A DNA stretch of 64,000 bases from Corynebacterium sp. KPL1814 (GTDB lineage: Bacteria; Actinomycetota; Actinomycetes; Mycobacteriales; Mycobacteriaceae). Below are positions 44,048 to 54,081 of the stretch, in pieces; the first letter of the stretch is position 1, and every line of letters begins with the position of its first letter. The notes under the pieces were generated by a model. That model was given only the letters and a program-made list of their open reading frames with translations, ran no database searches and had not been told where the DNA came from. The DNA lies in the NCBI RefSeq assembly GCF_000478175.1, contig NZ_KI515774.1, positions 540,324-604,323 on the forward strand, read 5' to 3'. The translations under genes and the position numbers were made by a program.

Positions 44048-44908
44048 ATGGTTGGCATGGAACATGACATAGATTTTCTGCAGCTGCGAGATTTTGCGGA
44101 AACTACCGCAATGCGTGCGGCTGAACTTATTCGCGCGCGCCGTGCAGAGTTGGTTGCTGGAGACGGTATTGCTGCACATACTCAGACAAAATCGAGCGCC
44201 GTCGACCCGGTTACGGAGGTCGATACCGCCACCGAGGAGTTTATTACGCGTACGATCAGGGAAATCCGCCCTGGAGATGGCCTGTTGGGTGAGGAAGGCG
44301 CAAGCTTCGACGGGACGACTGGGGTGCGGTGGATCGTGGACCCCATCGACGGAACCGTCAATTTCCTTTACGGCATTCCGGACTATGCGGTCTCGATTGG
44401 CGCGGAATACGACGGCCGCTTGGTAGCAGGTGCAGTGGTCAATGTGGTGCGGCGGCAGGTGTATGCCGCCGCGGCAGGAGCGGGCGCCACGGTTGCCACT
44501 GCGGATGGCACGCGGTCTTCGCTACGGTGCGGTGAGCAAGACGATCCGGCGCTTTCCTTGGTAGCGACGGGATTTGGTTACGACGCACAGCGGCGCAAGC
44601 AACAGGCGGAATTGCTGACTAAATTGTTGCCGCAGGTCCGCGATATTCGCCGCATCGGCGCAGCCGCCCTTGATTTGTGCCGCGTGGCAGAGGGGAGCGT
44701 TGACGCTTATTTCGAGCACGGAATTAACGCCTGGGATTTTGCTGCCGGTGCTCTCATCGCTCGCGAGGCAGGAGCTAAAGTTCATCACCCAGGACTGGAC
44801 AAGGGGTCCGCTGATGGCGAATTAACGTGGGCCGCGGGGGTGAATTTGGCACCCGCATTTGAGGAACTTTTGGCAGCACATGGCGCTAAGGAGGCGATGC
44901 GGGGGTGA
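44048..44908 (+). CDS. suhB: Inositol monophosphatase family protein
   Basis: The 286-residue protein has all IMPase motifs: DPVTEVDTATEEFI, GEEGAS, WIVDPIDGTVNFLYGIP (metal-binding DPIDGT) and INAWDFAAGALIAREAGAKV (WDxAAG). It hydrolyses myo-inositol phosphate or a related sugar phosphate. I place the start at ATG 44048 because of GAAGAAGG five to seven bases before it; ATG 44021 overlaps the ppgK start and 44057 is an alternative. The sigA-ppgK-suhB order matches M. tuberculosis. Confidence 0.9.
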   Translation: MVGMEHDIDFLQLRDFAETTAMRAAELIRARRAELVAGDGIAAHTQTKSSAVDPVTEVDTATEEFITRTIREIRPGDGLLGEEGASFDGTTGVRWIVDPIDGTVNFLYGIPDYAVSIGAEYDGRLVAGAVVNVVRRQVYAAAAGAGATVATADGTRSSLRCGEQDDPALSLVATGFGYDAQRRKQQAELLTKLLPQVRDIRRIGAAALDLCRVAEGSVDAYFEHGINAWDFAAGALIAREAGAKVHHPGLDKGSADGELTWAAGVNLAPAFEELLAAHGAKEAMRG

Positions 44909-45019
44909 AGGGTCTAAGAAATTTTTAGCAGCAGGATGACATATCGGTATTTGTCCTTTACTATGCGCGATCGATAAATAACTATTCCTAAAGCAACTCG
45001 ACTAATAGGGGCGTGTATT

Positions 45020-45310
45020 ATGGCCACCGATTATGACGCACCGCGCCGCGGCGCAGAAGAAGAACTTGAAACTGACTCTTTAGAGGGACTGAAAGCAGCT
45101 GAACCCGAAAGCAACGGTATGGATGACGATGGCGAAATCGTCGAAGCATTCCAACCGCCATCAGTTGACCTGACCGGCGAGGAACTCAACGTACAGGTCG
45201 TTCCCCGCCAAGAAGACGAATTTACCTGCGGATCCTGCTTTTTGGTCCAGTCCAATAAGCGTTATTCGCACGAAGAAGATGGCATGCCCATCTGTAAGGA
45301 TTGTGCCTAA
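45020..45310 (+). CDS. DUF4193 protein with zinc-ribbon-like cysteines
   Basis: The 96-residue acidic protein ends in TCGSCFLVQSNKRYS...PICKDCA, two CxxC pairs that should bind zinc. The N-terminus (MATDYDAPRRGAEEE) and the whole pattern are the actinobacterial DUF4193, always found near sigA and dut. It is probably a cytosolic nucleic-acid or RNA polymerase-associated protein, but no role is established. It is followed by a clear hairpin. Confidence 0.9.
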   Translation: MATDYDAPRRGAEEELETDSLEGLKAAEPESNGMDDDGEIVEAFQPPSVDLTGEELNVQVVPRQEDEFTCGSCFLVQSNKRYSHEEDGMPICKDCA

Positions 45311-45365
45311 GCAGCCGGTATTGGCCTAGCTAGTCGATATTGCGCACAATCCAAATAAAGATTCA

Positions 45366-45400
45366 CCCCGCCGCAGTTTGCAATGGTAAACGCGGCGGGG
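45366..45400 (+). terminator. Terminator after DUF4193
   Basis: CCCCGCCGC and GCGGCGGGG form perfect nine-base arms followed by TTTGAAGTTT. It ends 90 bases past the gene. Confidence 0.75.
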
Positions 45401-45504
45401 TTTGAAGTTTCCTTGTCTAGCAGACACCCAATGTGCGTGGGACCTAACTCCCTGGGGCCTCTACTTTCTGAGGGCGGTAAATCCTCTCAGTCATCCGGTT
45501 CTAT

Positions 45505-45837
45505 CTAGGGCTGCTCGCCTTTGCTCTTTCCATCCGGTACGCTGCCTTGCTTCTGCCGTTTCTCCCATAGGTATCTACGACCCAGGAAGATGGGCAAGAC
45601 TAGAACGAAGTAAAAAGCCATGTACCCCACTACGTGAAGGAAGATGCCGTCAGAGCTTACTTCGCTCCAGGCCACCCCCTCTACGCTTGATGAGGACACT
45701 CCACGCCAACCAGTTACTTGACTGACATAGAATTCAGCGATGACCATTAGTGGCAGTAGCACAAAGGAAAACCACCACGGAGGTATCCAGGGTTTCCCAT
45801 CTTTCTGAGTTCTGCGTAGAGCTCCTCCGAAACCCAT
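45505..45837 (-). CDS. Small two-helix membrane protein of unknown function
   Basis: The 110-residue protein has a basic N-terminus, a membrane helix (WWFSFVLLPLMVIAEFYV), an external Ser-rich loop, a second helix (GIFLHVVGYMAFYFVLVLPIFLG) and a Lys-rich tail. The ATG follows AGGAGGAGAT. I do not recognise the family, and base composition around it (45.4-46.0 kb) is slightly lower in GC than the flanking genes. It may be species-specific. The gaps on each side (about 190 and 175 bases) show nothing else. Confidence 0.65.
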   Translation of the reverse strand: MGFGGALRRTQKDGKPWIPPWWFSFVLLPLMVIAEFYVSQVTGWRGVSSSSVEGVAWSEVSSDGIFLHVVGYMAFYFVLVLPIFLGRRYLWEKRQKQGSVPDGKSKGEQP

Positions 45838-46012
45838 TGAGATCTCCTCCTAGTCCAACTGTTTACAGACAGTACAAGAACCCGCGTAAGGTGCGACCGA
45901 AATTCTTTTTTAATTCTATCTTTCGGGCTTGCTCGGGGGATGCAGTAGCAACGAAAACACCAACGGCACTCTCACAGGTGACGCCTTCTAAAAAGCAGCG
46001 ATTCCCTAGAAT

Positions 46013-46522
46013 CTACGAACCTTTTGCGTGCTGCTCTGGCAGGAAGGCGCGGAGCAGTTGGTCTGGATCTTTCGAGGCAATGAGCCAATATGGGGTGTCA
46101 TCCTCCGGATCATTGAGGACCATCATGGCGTGCTCGTCAATCCACGCATGAGAGACCAAGAATGCAGCCGGATCGAATTGCGGGCCCAGTGCGTTATGGC
46201 GCGCAGACTTTGGAACGGTAATCGAACGAGAGACAACCTCATTGGGCAACTGTGCATCCTTGACGAGCAGCCACCGCGTTCCATCTTCATCTTGTTCTAC
46301 CTGCACAACGGTCCCAGACCACGTGATGAGGACCCAGATAGCGATGGCGCCGAGCAGGACTGCGGGAATGATGGTCCACCACACAGAGCGGTTAAGTCCG
46401 GCCGTGGCTGAGGTTAAAGCCACAACGATTGCTGCAAAAATCCAGAAGTACCACGGCACCCACTGGCGTTCGCGATACAACACTTTCGGGGCAGCGGGTT
46501 GAGGAGCAGAAATATCAGACAC
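46013..46522 (-). CDS. DUF3093 membrane protein
   Basis: The 169-residue protein begins with a soluble stretch and VLYRERQWVPWYFWIFAAIVVALTSATAG, followed by a second helix (IIPAVLLGAIAIWVLITW) and a cytosolic beta-rich C-terminus ending YWLIASKDPDQLLRAFLPE. This is the DUF3093 layout found next to dut in actinobacteria. It is divergent from dut with a 64-base gap. No function is known. Confidence 0.88.
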   Translation of the reverse strand: MSDISAPQPAAPKVLYRERQWVPWYFWIFAAIVVALTSATAGLNRSVWWTIIPAVLLGAIAIWVLITWSGTVVQVEQDEDGTRWLLVKDAQLPNEVVSRSITVPKSARHNALGPQFDPAAFLVSHAWIDEHAMMVLNDPEDDTPYWLIASKDPDQLLRAFLPEQHAKGS

Positions 46523-46586
46523 GCCTAGGCATTCTAGTCCACTCCAGGCGCAGAATGAACCGGCTGGGGCAGGTAGGATTGGCTAA

Positions 46587-47060
46587 GTGACTGATTCGAA
46601 TTCGCTACCGCAGGAACAAACGCCAGTAGGAGACGTCAAAATCAAGCGCCTCGATAAAGGTCTCCCGATGCCATTTCGGGCGCATCGGGGTGACGCCGGC
46701 GCCGATCTCTACGCCGCCGAAGCGCTTACTCTCCAGCCTGGCGAACGCGCCCTTGTCGGCACTGGTATCGCCATGGCCTTACCGCTCGGCACCGTGGGAT
46801 TAATCCATCCGCGGTCCGGCCTAGCAGCCAAACACGGGCTGTCCATTGTCAATACGCCGGGTACCGTGGATGCTGACTACCGCGGGGAGATCAAGGTGTG
46901 CCTGATTAACCACGATCCCCACACCCCGATCGAGATAGAGCGCGGCATGCGCATCGCTCAACTCGTGGTACAGCGTGTAGAACTAATGGATTTTAGCGAA
47001 GTAGAAGACTTGGATGAGACCGACCGCGGTACCGGCGGCTACGGATCAACCGGGGTATAG
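46587..47060 (+). CDS. dut: dUTP diphosphatase
   Basis: The 157-residue trimeric enzyme hydrolyses dUTP to dUMP, keeping uracil out of DNA and feeding thymidylate synthesis. All five motifs are present: [53 protein letters not shown] and, at the C-terminus, [10 protein letters not shown]. It starts at GTG 46587. DUF3710 follows 13 bases later, so they are co-transcribed. Confidence 0.95.
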   Translation: MTDSNSLPQEQTPVGDVKIKRLDKGLPMPFRAHRGDAGADLYAAEALTLQPGERALVGTGIAMALPLGTVGLIHPRSGLAAKHGLSIVNTPGTVDADYRGEIKVCLINHDPHTPIEIERGMRIAQLVVQRVELMDFSEVEDLDETDRGTGGYGSTGV

Positions 47061-47073
47061 GAAGGATTAAAAA

Positions 47074-48045
47074 ATGGGCATTTGGCCATTTGGAAAAAAG
47101 AAAAACGATGACGGCCGAAAGGAAGAGCCGGAGAACTCTCAGCAGTCGCAGTCGCAAGAGCCTGCTGCTGATTCCGCAGGATCGGCTTCGGCTGACTCGA
47201 ATTCTTTTGAATCCGTAAAAGATACGGCTGCCGATGCCGCCGCAGCATCGGGACAGGTGCCAACGGAGTTTGCCCACGATGCCGTGAACGGCGAAACCGG
47301 GCCCTTCGATGGCGATTCCGTCAATATCGAAGACTTTGACTTTTCTGATTCTTCCATCGGCATCCTTGACCTTGGCTCGATGCGCATTCCGCTGCCCAAG
47401 GATTCCCAGGTCCAGGTAGAAATGGGCGAACAAGGCCCGAAGATGCTGCACATTGTCACCAAGGCGGGCCGTATTACTCCCGTTGCCTTCGCAGCTCCAC
47501 GCAAGCCTGGCCAGTGGGCTGAATCCGTGGAAGAAATCAAGGAAGGCATGAGCCGCGATGGGCTATCCGTCACCACGGAGCAAGGCCCTTGGGGGCTGGA
47601 AATCGTTGGCAAAAATGACAACGGCCAACTGCGCGTCATTGGCGCCGAAGGCCCGCGGTGGATGCTGCGCTTAACTCTTGCAGCACCTACCGGCCTTGAA
47701 GAAGATTTAGCGCAGATCGCGCGCGACGTAGCATCGCGAACCTTTGTCTACCGCGGTGAAGATCCCATTTTGGCGGGCAATGCACTGCCGGTCATCATGC
47801 CCAAGCAGCTGGTGGAGCAGGTCAAACAAGCCATGGAAAAGCGTCAGCAGGACCAATCAGGCGCAAATTCCCAGGGGCAGGCGGCCCAAGGTCACCCAGA
47901 AAACGGGGTAGGCGGCCCCGATCCCGCAGCTGAGGCGGAAGCCGAACAGCAACTGCGCGATTTGGGCGCGCAGCCACCCAAGGGGGACAATGAATCTCCC
48001 GCACATGACAAAGACAAGGGGTCTAACCCCGATACCGATAAGTAA
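47074..48045 (+). CDS. DUF3710 protein
   Basis: The 323-residue protein starts MGIWPFGKKKNDD, the family N-terminus, followed by a Gln/Ser/Glu linker. The conserved domain (about residues 85-245) includes DLGSMRIPLP and GPRWMLRLTL, and a Gln/Gly/Asp-rich tail follows. It is soluble and always sits between dut and DUF3159-type genes in actinobacteria. Its function is unknown. An AAGGATT precedes the ATG closely. Confidence 0.9.
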   Translation: MGIWPFGKKKNDDGRKEEPENSQQSQSQEPAADSAGSASADSNSFESVKDTAADAAAASGQVPTEFAHDAVNGETGPFDGDSVNIEDFDFSDSSIGILDLGSMRIPLPKDSQVQVEMGEQGPKMLHIVTKAGRITPVAFAAPRKPGQWAESVEEIKEGMSRDGLSVTTEQGPWGLEIVGKNDNGQLRVIGAEGPRWMLRLTLAAPTGLEEDLAQIARDVASRTFVYRGEDPILAGNALPVIMPKQLVEQVKQAMEKRQQDQSGANSQGQAAQGHPENGVGGPDPAAEAEAEQQLRDLGAQPPKGDNESPAHDKDKGSNPDTDK

Positions 48046-48062
48046 GTAAAGCAGAACGCTAC

Positions 48063-48782
48063 GTGAGTAACTCTTTGCCGGAGCCGCAGGCTCCACAGCT
48101 AGGCGACGACCAGGACCGCGATACTGAGCCAACTCTGTTGGAACAAATGGGAGGCCTTCCCGGACTGGTTGCGGCCACCTTGCCCATCGTCGTCCTTATT
48201 CCAGTTAATAGCCTTTACGGCCTAACCCCGGCGCTCATCTCCGCGCTGGGTGTGGCGGTAGTGATCGCCATATGGCGCATCGTTCGCAAACAGACCATTC
48301 AGCCGGCCATCTCTGGCCTTATCGGGGTGGCCATTTGCGCCGCCATCGCCTGGTTTACCGGCGATGCCAAAGGCTACTTCCTATACGGCATTTGGATGTC
48401 ACTGGCCCTGTTTATCGCCGCGTCGCTATCAATTCTCTTCCGGTGGCCGGCCGTTGGCGTTATCTGGAAGGGCTTGAACGGCGATGATATGGCCTGGCAG
48501 AAGGTAAAGCTTGCGCGCAGGGCCTATTCCATTGCCACCGCCGGGTGGGCCGTTATCTTCTTAGCGCGGTTTATCATCCAGCGGGCGATTTATGATGCCG
48601 GGGAGACGACCGCCTTGGGCATTACCAGGATCGTCATGGGCTGGCCCTTGACGCTATTGGTGACCGCATTGACCGTGTGGATGGTGCGCCGCGCAGATGC
48701 CGCGGTAGAAGCGGCAGAAAATGCCGGGCTTGCCACAAGTTCAGATCGCAGTACACAAGAGTTCGAGGCAGAAAATGAATGA
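48063..48782 (+). CDS. DUF3159 membrane protein
   Basis: The 239-residue protein starts at GTG 48063. After a 25-residue acidic head it has about six membrane segments (for example LVAATLPIVVLIPVNSLYGL, AISGLIGVAICAAIAWFTG, YGIWMSLALFIAASLSILF). This is DUF3159, an actinobacterial family of unknown role. It ends overlapping the next start (ATG 48775 within ATGAATGA), so the RNA methyltransferase gene is translated in the same operon. Confidence 0.9.
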   Translation: MSNSLPEPQAPQLGDDQDRDTEPTLLEQMGGLPGLVAATLPIVVLIPVNSLYGLTPALISALGVAVVIAIWRIVRKQTIQPAISGLIGVAICAAIAWFTGDAKGYFLYGIWMSLALFIAASLSILFRWPAVGVIWKGLNGDDMAWQKVKLARRAYSIATAGWAVIFLARFIIQRAIYDAGETTALGITRIVMGWPLTLLVTALTVWMVRRADAAVEAAENAGLATSSDRSTQEFEAENE

Positions 48783-50031
48783 GTCCGCTCTATCTCGCGG
48801 AGACACCCTGGAGGTCACCATTGACCGCATGGCCCATGGTGGACTTGGCATCGGCCACGCCTCAGACGGGCGCGTCGTCTTCGTTCCCCGGGCTTTTCCG
48901 GGGGACACGGTTCGCGCAACCGCCGGTAAGGTGAAAAAGTCCTTTATCAAGGGCGAACTCGATAGCATCGTCACCGCAGGGGCTCTGCGCGTACCCAGTA
49001 GTTGCCCCGCCGCGGAGCTTGGTGCTGGGTGCTGCGATTTTGCAGAGTTGGATCCCGCAGCGGAACTAGACATCAAGATGGACGTTCTCCGCGAACAGCT
49101 GCGCCGTAGCGGCATAGAAGGGCTCGAGTCCCTCACTATTGAACAACACGACCTGCCGCCGGTACGGGGCTGGCGGACGAGGGTCAGGTTGGGCGTCGAC
49201 AAGCAAGGCCGCGCCGGATTGCGGAAGTACCGCTCGAATGAGCTGGTGACTTCTGTCGGTTGTACCCAACTAGCAGATGGCCTGATTGATGGTTTGGTAG
49301 GCGACGGCGCGCGGCGTTTTACCCCGGGGGCCGAAATCGTCGCGGTTCTCGATGGCGCGGGTAACCGGCATGTGGTGGAAACGCGCAAGGCACCGCGGGG
49401 CAGGCGCGTGGAGACCATTCGCGAGGTCATCGAGGGCTCTGGCACCGTGGTCGAATACGTCAATGGCCGCGAGTTTTCCTTCCCTGCCACGGCCTTTTGG
49501 CAAGCGCATGTGGCGGCGCCGGAACTTTATAGCGCTGTGGCGGGGCAGTGGCTGGCCGGCCGGAATTACCAGCAGAAGATTGCCTGGGATTTGTACGGCG
49601 GCGTCGGACTATTCGCGCCCGCGCTATCAGAAGCCACCGGTGGAAAAGTCATTTCCGTGGACTATTCGCCCGCGGCAACGGCGTCTACGCAGCCGGGGCT
49701 GCGCGATATCGATATTGCAGTCAAATCCGCGAAGGTAGAACAGGTTGCTGCGCAATTGCCCCAACCTGGTGCCGTGGTGCTCGATCCGCCGCGAACCGGG
49801 GCGGGCGAGCAGGTTATCCGCGCCGTGGCGGAGGCAAAGCCGCAGGCCGTGGTGCATGTGGGCTGCGATCCCGCAACCTTTGCCCGCGATCTATCCCTGT
49901 GGCACAGCGCTGGGTACAAGCCTGAGAAAATGGCGCTAATCAATGCCTTTCCTGGCACCCATCACTTTGAGGTTATCTCTCTTATTACCCCAGATAAGGA
50001 AGCAGATAAGCCGGCGCAGAGTTCCGTTTAA
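48775..50031 (+). CDS. TRAM-domain 23S rRNA (uracil-C5)-methyltransferase, RumA/TrmA family
   Basis: The 418-residue protein starts MNESALSRGDTLEVTIDRMAHGGLGIG; residues 1-60 are a TRAM RNA-binding domain. Cysteines in CPAAELGAGCCDF resemble the RumA iron-sulfur site. The C-terminal Rossmann core has WDLYGGVGLFAPAL for SAM, VVLDPPRTGAGE, and the nucleophile in HVGCDPATFARDL. It most likely makes m5U in 23S rRNA. I prefer ATG 48775 over the longer frame because TRAM begins directly after it. Confidence 0.88.
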   Translation: MNESALSRGDTLEVTIDRMAHGGLGIGHASDGRVVFVPRAFPGDTVRATAGKVKKSFIKGELDSIVTAGALRVPSSCPAAELGAGCCDFAELDPAAELDIKMDVLREQLRRSGIEGLESLTIEQHDLPPVRGWRTRVRLGVDKQGRAGLRKYRSNELVTSVGCTQLADGLIDGLVGDGARRFTPGAEIVAVLDGAGNRHVVETRKAPRGRRVETIREVIEGSGTVVEYVNGREFSFPATAFWQAHVAAPELYSAVAGQWLAGRNYQQKIAWDLYGGVGLFAPALSEATGGKVISVDYSPAATASTQPGLRDIDIAVKSAKVEQVAAQLPQPGAVVLDPPRTGAGEQVIRAVAEAKPQAVVHVGCDPATFARDLSLWHSAGYKPEKMALINAFPGTHHFEVISLITPDKEADKPAQSSV

Positions 50032-50137
50032 CGCGAAAATACCTCGCCTGAAGTAATGAGCCGATATAAAAGAAAATACGGACCACGGGTACGGTGGATA
50101 GGAAGAACTAAGCACAGAAGGAGTTGAAGGCCGCTCC

Positions 50138-52036
50138 ATGACTATCTTGGATACCATTAACTCGCCGCAAGACCTGAAGGCACTGCCTACAGAAAAGTTG
50201 GAGGAACTTGCGGCGGATATTCGCCAGCGCCTCATCGATAAGGTTTCGGTGACGGGTGGGCACTTGGGGCCCAATTTGGGCGTGGTGGAATTGACTATTG
50301 CGCTGCACCGGGTCTTTGATTCCCCGCGCGAGCCCATCATCTTTGATACCTCCCACCAGTCTTATGTGCACAAGATGCTCACTGGCCGCACGGCCCAATT
50401 CGATACCCTGCGCCAAAAGGGCGGCCTGTCCGGTTATACGGACCGCGGTGAGTCCGAGCATGACTGGACGGAATCCTCGCATGCTTCCGCCTCGCTATCG
50501 ACTGTGGATGGACTCTCTAAGGCCTTCAAGATTCGCGGGGAAGGCCACCGCAATGTCATCGGCATCGTCGGCGATGGCGCGCTTACCGGCGGCATGTGCT
50601 GGGAAGCGCTCAATAATATCTCTGAAGATAAAAAGCGCAATGCGGTCATCGTGGTCAATGACAACGGTCGCAGCTATTCGCCCACGATTGGCGGCATTTC
50701 TGAAAACCTGGGGCGCATTCGTTCCCAGCATGGCTACGACGAGCTCATGGAGCAGGGCAAGCGCCGCTTGAAATCCATGGGGTGGGTAGGCGAGCGCGCC
50801 TTTGATGCGCTCCATGCCATGAAAGAAGGCGTCAAGTCCACAGTCTTGCCCACGGAGATTTTCCCTGAGCTGGGGATTAAATATATTGGCCCCATTTACG
50901 GCCATGACATCGATGGTTTGGTGCATGCGCTTTCCTATGCCCGCGATTATGAGGGCCCCATTATCGTGCATGTGGTCACGGAAAAAGGCCACGGGTTTGC
51001 GCCTGCGGTCAATGAGCCGAAGGATCAGATGCACTCGACGGGCGCTATCGATCCGGTAACCGGCGTAGCGAAGGGCACCAAGCAGCCGGGGTGGACGGCC
51101 GCATTTTCTGAAGAATTGATCGCGGCGGCGGAAAAGCGCGATGACATCGTTGCAATCACCGCAGCCATGGCGGGTCCTACGGGGCTGGCTCCCTTCCAGG
51201 AGCGTTTCCCAGAGCGGTTCTTTGATGTGGGCATCGCCGAGCAGCACGCGATGGCCTCTGCCTCTGGTTTGGCTTTGGGCGGCATGCACCCCGTGGTGGC
51301 TGTGTATTCCACGTTCCTGAATAGGGCTGTGGATCAGGTGATCATGGATATTGCCTTGCTCAAGCTGCCGGTGACCATCGTGCTGGACCGCGCGGGCGTG
51401 ACGGGATCTGATGGCGCCTCCCACAACGGAATTTGGGATATGTCCTTAATGAGCATTGTCCCTGGCATGCACATCGCTGCCCCGCGCGATGGTGCGCGCC
51501 TGCGCGAGCTCTTTCACGAATCTCTGGACATTGATTCTGGGCCTTCAGTCGTCCGGTTCCCCAAGGGAAACTTGCTGCCCGATATGGAAGCCGTGGATAC
51601 GCTTGCCGATGGCGTCGATATCCTCTACTACGGCGAGGCCGACGCCGGTGAGGATACCCCCGAGGTCCTCATCGTTTCTATCGGTGCGATGTCTGCACGG
51701 AGCATTAAGGCCGCGCAAGAGCTGGAGAAGCAGGGGCTCAACGTCACGGTCATTGACCCGCGATGGGTCGCGCCAGTGGCAAGCTCCGTCATCGCTATGG
51801 CGGCAGATCACGATCTGGTGGTGACGGTAGAAGACGGCCTCATTCGCGGCGGCATCGGGTCCATGATTGCTGAGGCTCTCGGAGCCGCAGAGGTGGATAC
51901 CCCGGTGCGGCGCCTTGGCGTTCCTGGCTACTTCCCCAAGCACGGTTCCCGCGGCGAGGTTTTGGAAGAGTTTGGCCTAAGCCCAGAGCTCATTGCTGCA
52001 TCGATTACCGAGTGGGTAGACAACCTCACCGATTAG
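50138..52036 (+). CDS. dxs: 1-deoxy-D-xylulose-5-phosphate synthase
   Basis: The 632-residue thiamine-diphosphate enzyme condenses pyruvate and glyceraldehyde 3-phosphate, the first step of the MEP isoprenoid pathway. Motifs: [15 protein letters not shown], the ThDP motif [16 protein letters not shown], and [20 protein letters not shown] with the transketolase-type glutamate. The length is normal. GAAGGAGTTG precedes the ATG. Its TAG overlaps the TAA of rnd on the other strand by two bases. Confidence 0.96.
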   Translation: MTILDTINSPQDLKALPTEKLEELAADIRQRLIDKVSVTGGHLGPNLGVVELTIALHRVFDSPREPIIFDTSHQSYVHKMLTGRTAQFDTLRQKGGLSGYTDRGESEHDWTESSHASASLSTVDGLSKAFKIRGEGHRNVIGIVGDGALTGGMCWEALNNISEDKKRNAVIVVNDNGRSYSPTIGGISENLGRIRSQHGYDELMEQGKRRLKSMGWVGERAFDALHAMKEGVKSTVLPTEIFPELGIKYIGPIYGHDIDGLVHALSYARDYEGPIIVHVVTEKGHGFAPAVNEPKDQMHSTGAIDPVTGVAKGTKQPGWTAAFSEELIAAAEKRDDIVAITAAMAGPTGLAPFQERFPERFFDVGIAEQHAMASASGLALGGMHPVVAVYSTFLNRAVDQVIMDIALLKLPVTIVLDRAGVTGSDGASHNGIWDMSLMSIVPGMHIAAPRDGARLRELFHESLDIDSGPSVVRFPKGNLLPDMEAVDTLADGVDILYYGEADAGEDTPEVLIVSIGAMSARSIKAAQELEKQGLNVTVIDPRWVAPVASSVIAMAADHDLVVTVEDGLIRGGIGSMIAEALGAAEVDTPVRRLGVPGYFPKHGSRGEVLEEFGLSPELIAASITEWVDNLTD

Positions 52037-53253
52037 TGCGGCTGGGAAAATAGGCTCGCGATCAATGCCGGGGCAACGAGGTTGACCTGCCATGGCCGCG
52101 CGCCCTCGCGCTCTAGGAAGGCGGGCACGTCTTCAGGCTGGCTGATGGTTCTGCTCCCACCAATGGCCGCCCACACGGCAGCGCGGAGGGTAGCGGATCG
52201 CAGGAGCAGCTCCGATGGTAGTCCGAGCTCTTCGGCGATGTCCCCAACGGCGGCGCGGATTTGCTGATACTCCTCCCACAGTTCTGGATACTCCCTGGAC
52301 CACACCGATTTGGAGGGGACGGTTCTTTCCTCACGGAGCGCACCCGGGCGCCCCCGCGGTGGAATTTTCTGGGACTGCTGCACCGCCCGCAACCAGCGCT
52401 GCGCGGCGCCTTTGCGCCGGCGCGGAAACCCCTTGATGCGGGTGAGCTGCGGCTGCGTGCTGGGCAAAACCCGGGCTATCTCTACCAGCACCTTATTGGG
52501 CAGTACCCGCCCAGGCGCGGTATCGGTTCGCCGACTAATATCATCGCGCAGGTTCCACAAAGACTGCGCCGCGGCGCGCTGTTTCCCATTCTTTAGGCTC
52601 GATACTCCCTTGATATCGCGCCAGGAGCCCGGCTGTGGGGAGGTGTCATGTGCATGCTTGGCGACGATTGCCGCGCACTCCTCCAGCATCCACTCCAGCT
52701 TTTCTTGTTCGGCCAAGATATCGCGCAGCGTCGTAGCTAGTTCCAGCAGGAGCTCGACATCGAGTGCGGCATAAGCGCGCATTTCTTCACTCAACTGCGG
52801 GATGGACCAGTCATCGTCGCCGTGGCCCTTTTCTAACTGGACATCGAAAAGCTCCGCGATAATGGCGCCCAAATTGGTGCGGTGAAAGCCAGCAAACCGG
52901 GCGGCCAATTCCGTATCGAAAAGGGCGCCGGGGAAAAGCCCGAGCCACCCAAGAGAGGGGAGATCCGAGGGGGCGGCGTGAATGATCCAGTGCTGACCAT
53001 TGAGCACCGGGGCCAGCACCTGGGTTAACTCCGCGCGGTGGCCTTCTGGAGCAAAAAGCATCGTCCCGGCGCCGTTACGGCGAATCTGGATGAGAAAGGC
53101 GCGGTCATCGTACCGGTAACCTGAGGCGCGTTCGGTATCGATGGCAAAGGCCCCGGTGCCCGCCTGCAATCGCGCGGCCGCCTCGGCAAATTCCGCCGGG
53201 GTGGATAAGACCTTCGGAATACCCTCCTTCGGACGCTTCCGAAATTCCACCAT
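52033..53253 (-). CDS. rnd: Ribonuclease D family 3'-5' exonuclease
   Basis: The 406-residue protein has the DEDD nuclease core: [14 protein letters not shown] (first acidic pair), [12 protein letters not shown] and [14 protein letters not shown] with the final Asp. An HRDC domain (about residues 200-285) and a C-terminal extension follow. RNase D trims tRNA and other RNA 3' ends. It is one base after the DUF3000 stop on the same strand and is convergent with dxs; the same order occurs in M. tuberculosis. Confidence 0.9.
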   Translation of the reverse strand: MVEFRKRPKEGIPKVLSTPAEFAEAAARLQAGTGAFAIDTERASGYRYDDRAFLIQIRRNGAGTMLFAPEGHRAELTQVLAPVLNGQHWIIHAAPSDLPSLGWLGLFPGALFDTELAARFAGFHRTNLGAIIAELFDVQLEKGHGDDDWSIPQLSEEMRAYAALDVELLLELATTLRDILAEQEKLEWMLEECAAIVAKHAHDTSPQPGSWRDIKGVSSLKNGKQRAAAQSLWNLRDDISRRTDTAPGRVLPNKVLVEIARVLPSTQPQLTRIKGFPRRRKGAAQRWLRAVQQSQKIPPRGRPGALREERTVPSKSVWSREYPELWEEYQQIRAAVGDIAEELGLPSELLLRSATLRAAVWAAIGGSRTISQPEDVPAFLEREGARPWQVNLVAPALIASLFSQPH

Positions 53254-53254
53254 C

Positions 53255-53929
53255 TTAGCGGCCGAGCTCAGTAACGCCTTCAGGCGGCAGGCCCGCGACG
53301 TTGGCTAAGACTTGTGCAAAGGCCTGCACGTGCGGTGCTAAATCTAGTCCCTCCGCGGTCCACGATGCGCGCATTTCAATCTGATAAGCGCGCGGGGGAC
53401 CGCCGATCTCTCCGAAGCGGACCGAAGCGGTGGAGGTGACGGTGCCGCCGAGGTTGGTAAGCTCCGCGCCCTCTTTTTCTAAGCCTTCATTGAGCCACTG
53501 CCAGGCGACGTCCGGCAGCAACGGATCTCCTGCTACCGAATCATCCATATCGGCCTGGATATACGCCACTAGGCGCATCGCGCCCTCCCAGGCCTCTTCC
53601 GCGCCTGGGTCATGGAGGAGGATGAGGCGCCCGAAGGCATCGCCATCTGAATCGGTGGCGATAATATCGGGCTCCTCTTCCGTGCCCACCTCAAGGCCAA
53701 TGGCGTGGCTAAAGGGGGCTAGCCGCTGCGGTGGGCGAATGGACCCGAGGCTAATCTCAGGGCGAAGAGCGGCCGCGTGCATGGACTCTACCGCCTGAGT
53801 AAAAGCCGGTGGCGTCGTCGGCTCTTGTGCCTCGTCGTTGCGGCGTAGGGAGGTAAAGGCTGCACCATCTCCGGAGTTGCCTCCGGCATTCTTACCGGCG
53901 CTGGGCGTGGTCGATTCGGAATTACTCAC
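53255..53929 (-). CDS. DUF3000 protein
   Basis: The 224-residue soluble protein has a disordered N-terminal 35 residues, then the DUF3000 region: FTQAVESMHAAALRPEISLGSIRPPQRLAPFSHAIGLEV, a DxxGDAFGRLILLHDP strand and WQWLNEGLE. It is found next to rnd and chdC in actinobacteria. No function is known. It is divergent from chdC with a 152-base gap containing a run of eight G's (about 53994-54001). Confidence 0.9.
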   Translation of the reverse strand: MSNSESTTPSAGKNAGGNSGDGAAFTSLRRNDEAQEPTTPPAFTQAVESMHAAALRPEISLGSIRPPQRLAPFSHAIGLEVGTEEEPDIIATDSDGDAFGRLILLHDPGAEEAWEGAMRLVAYIQADMDDSVAGDPLLPDVAWQWLNEGLEKEGAELTNLGGTVTSTASVRFGEIGGPPRAYQIEMRASWTAEGLDLAPHVQAFAQVLANVAGLPPEGVTELGR

Positions 53930-54081
53930 CTTGATAAAGCTATAGTTTCGCTACCTTGAGCTGGCGGAGGCGCGCCGATAGTGGGAGGTGTACAGGGGGG
54001 GGAGAGATGACAATCGATGTAACTCGAACTTATGATGGATATGTCCGAATACTCGAATAAGCTTCTGCAAAGGAGAAGGCA

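Noticed and set aside
50495-51424. 309-codon minus-strand frame opposite dxs
   Set aside because: Shadow of the dxs coding sequence, His/Arg-rich and without motifs.
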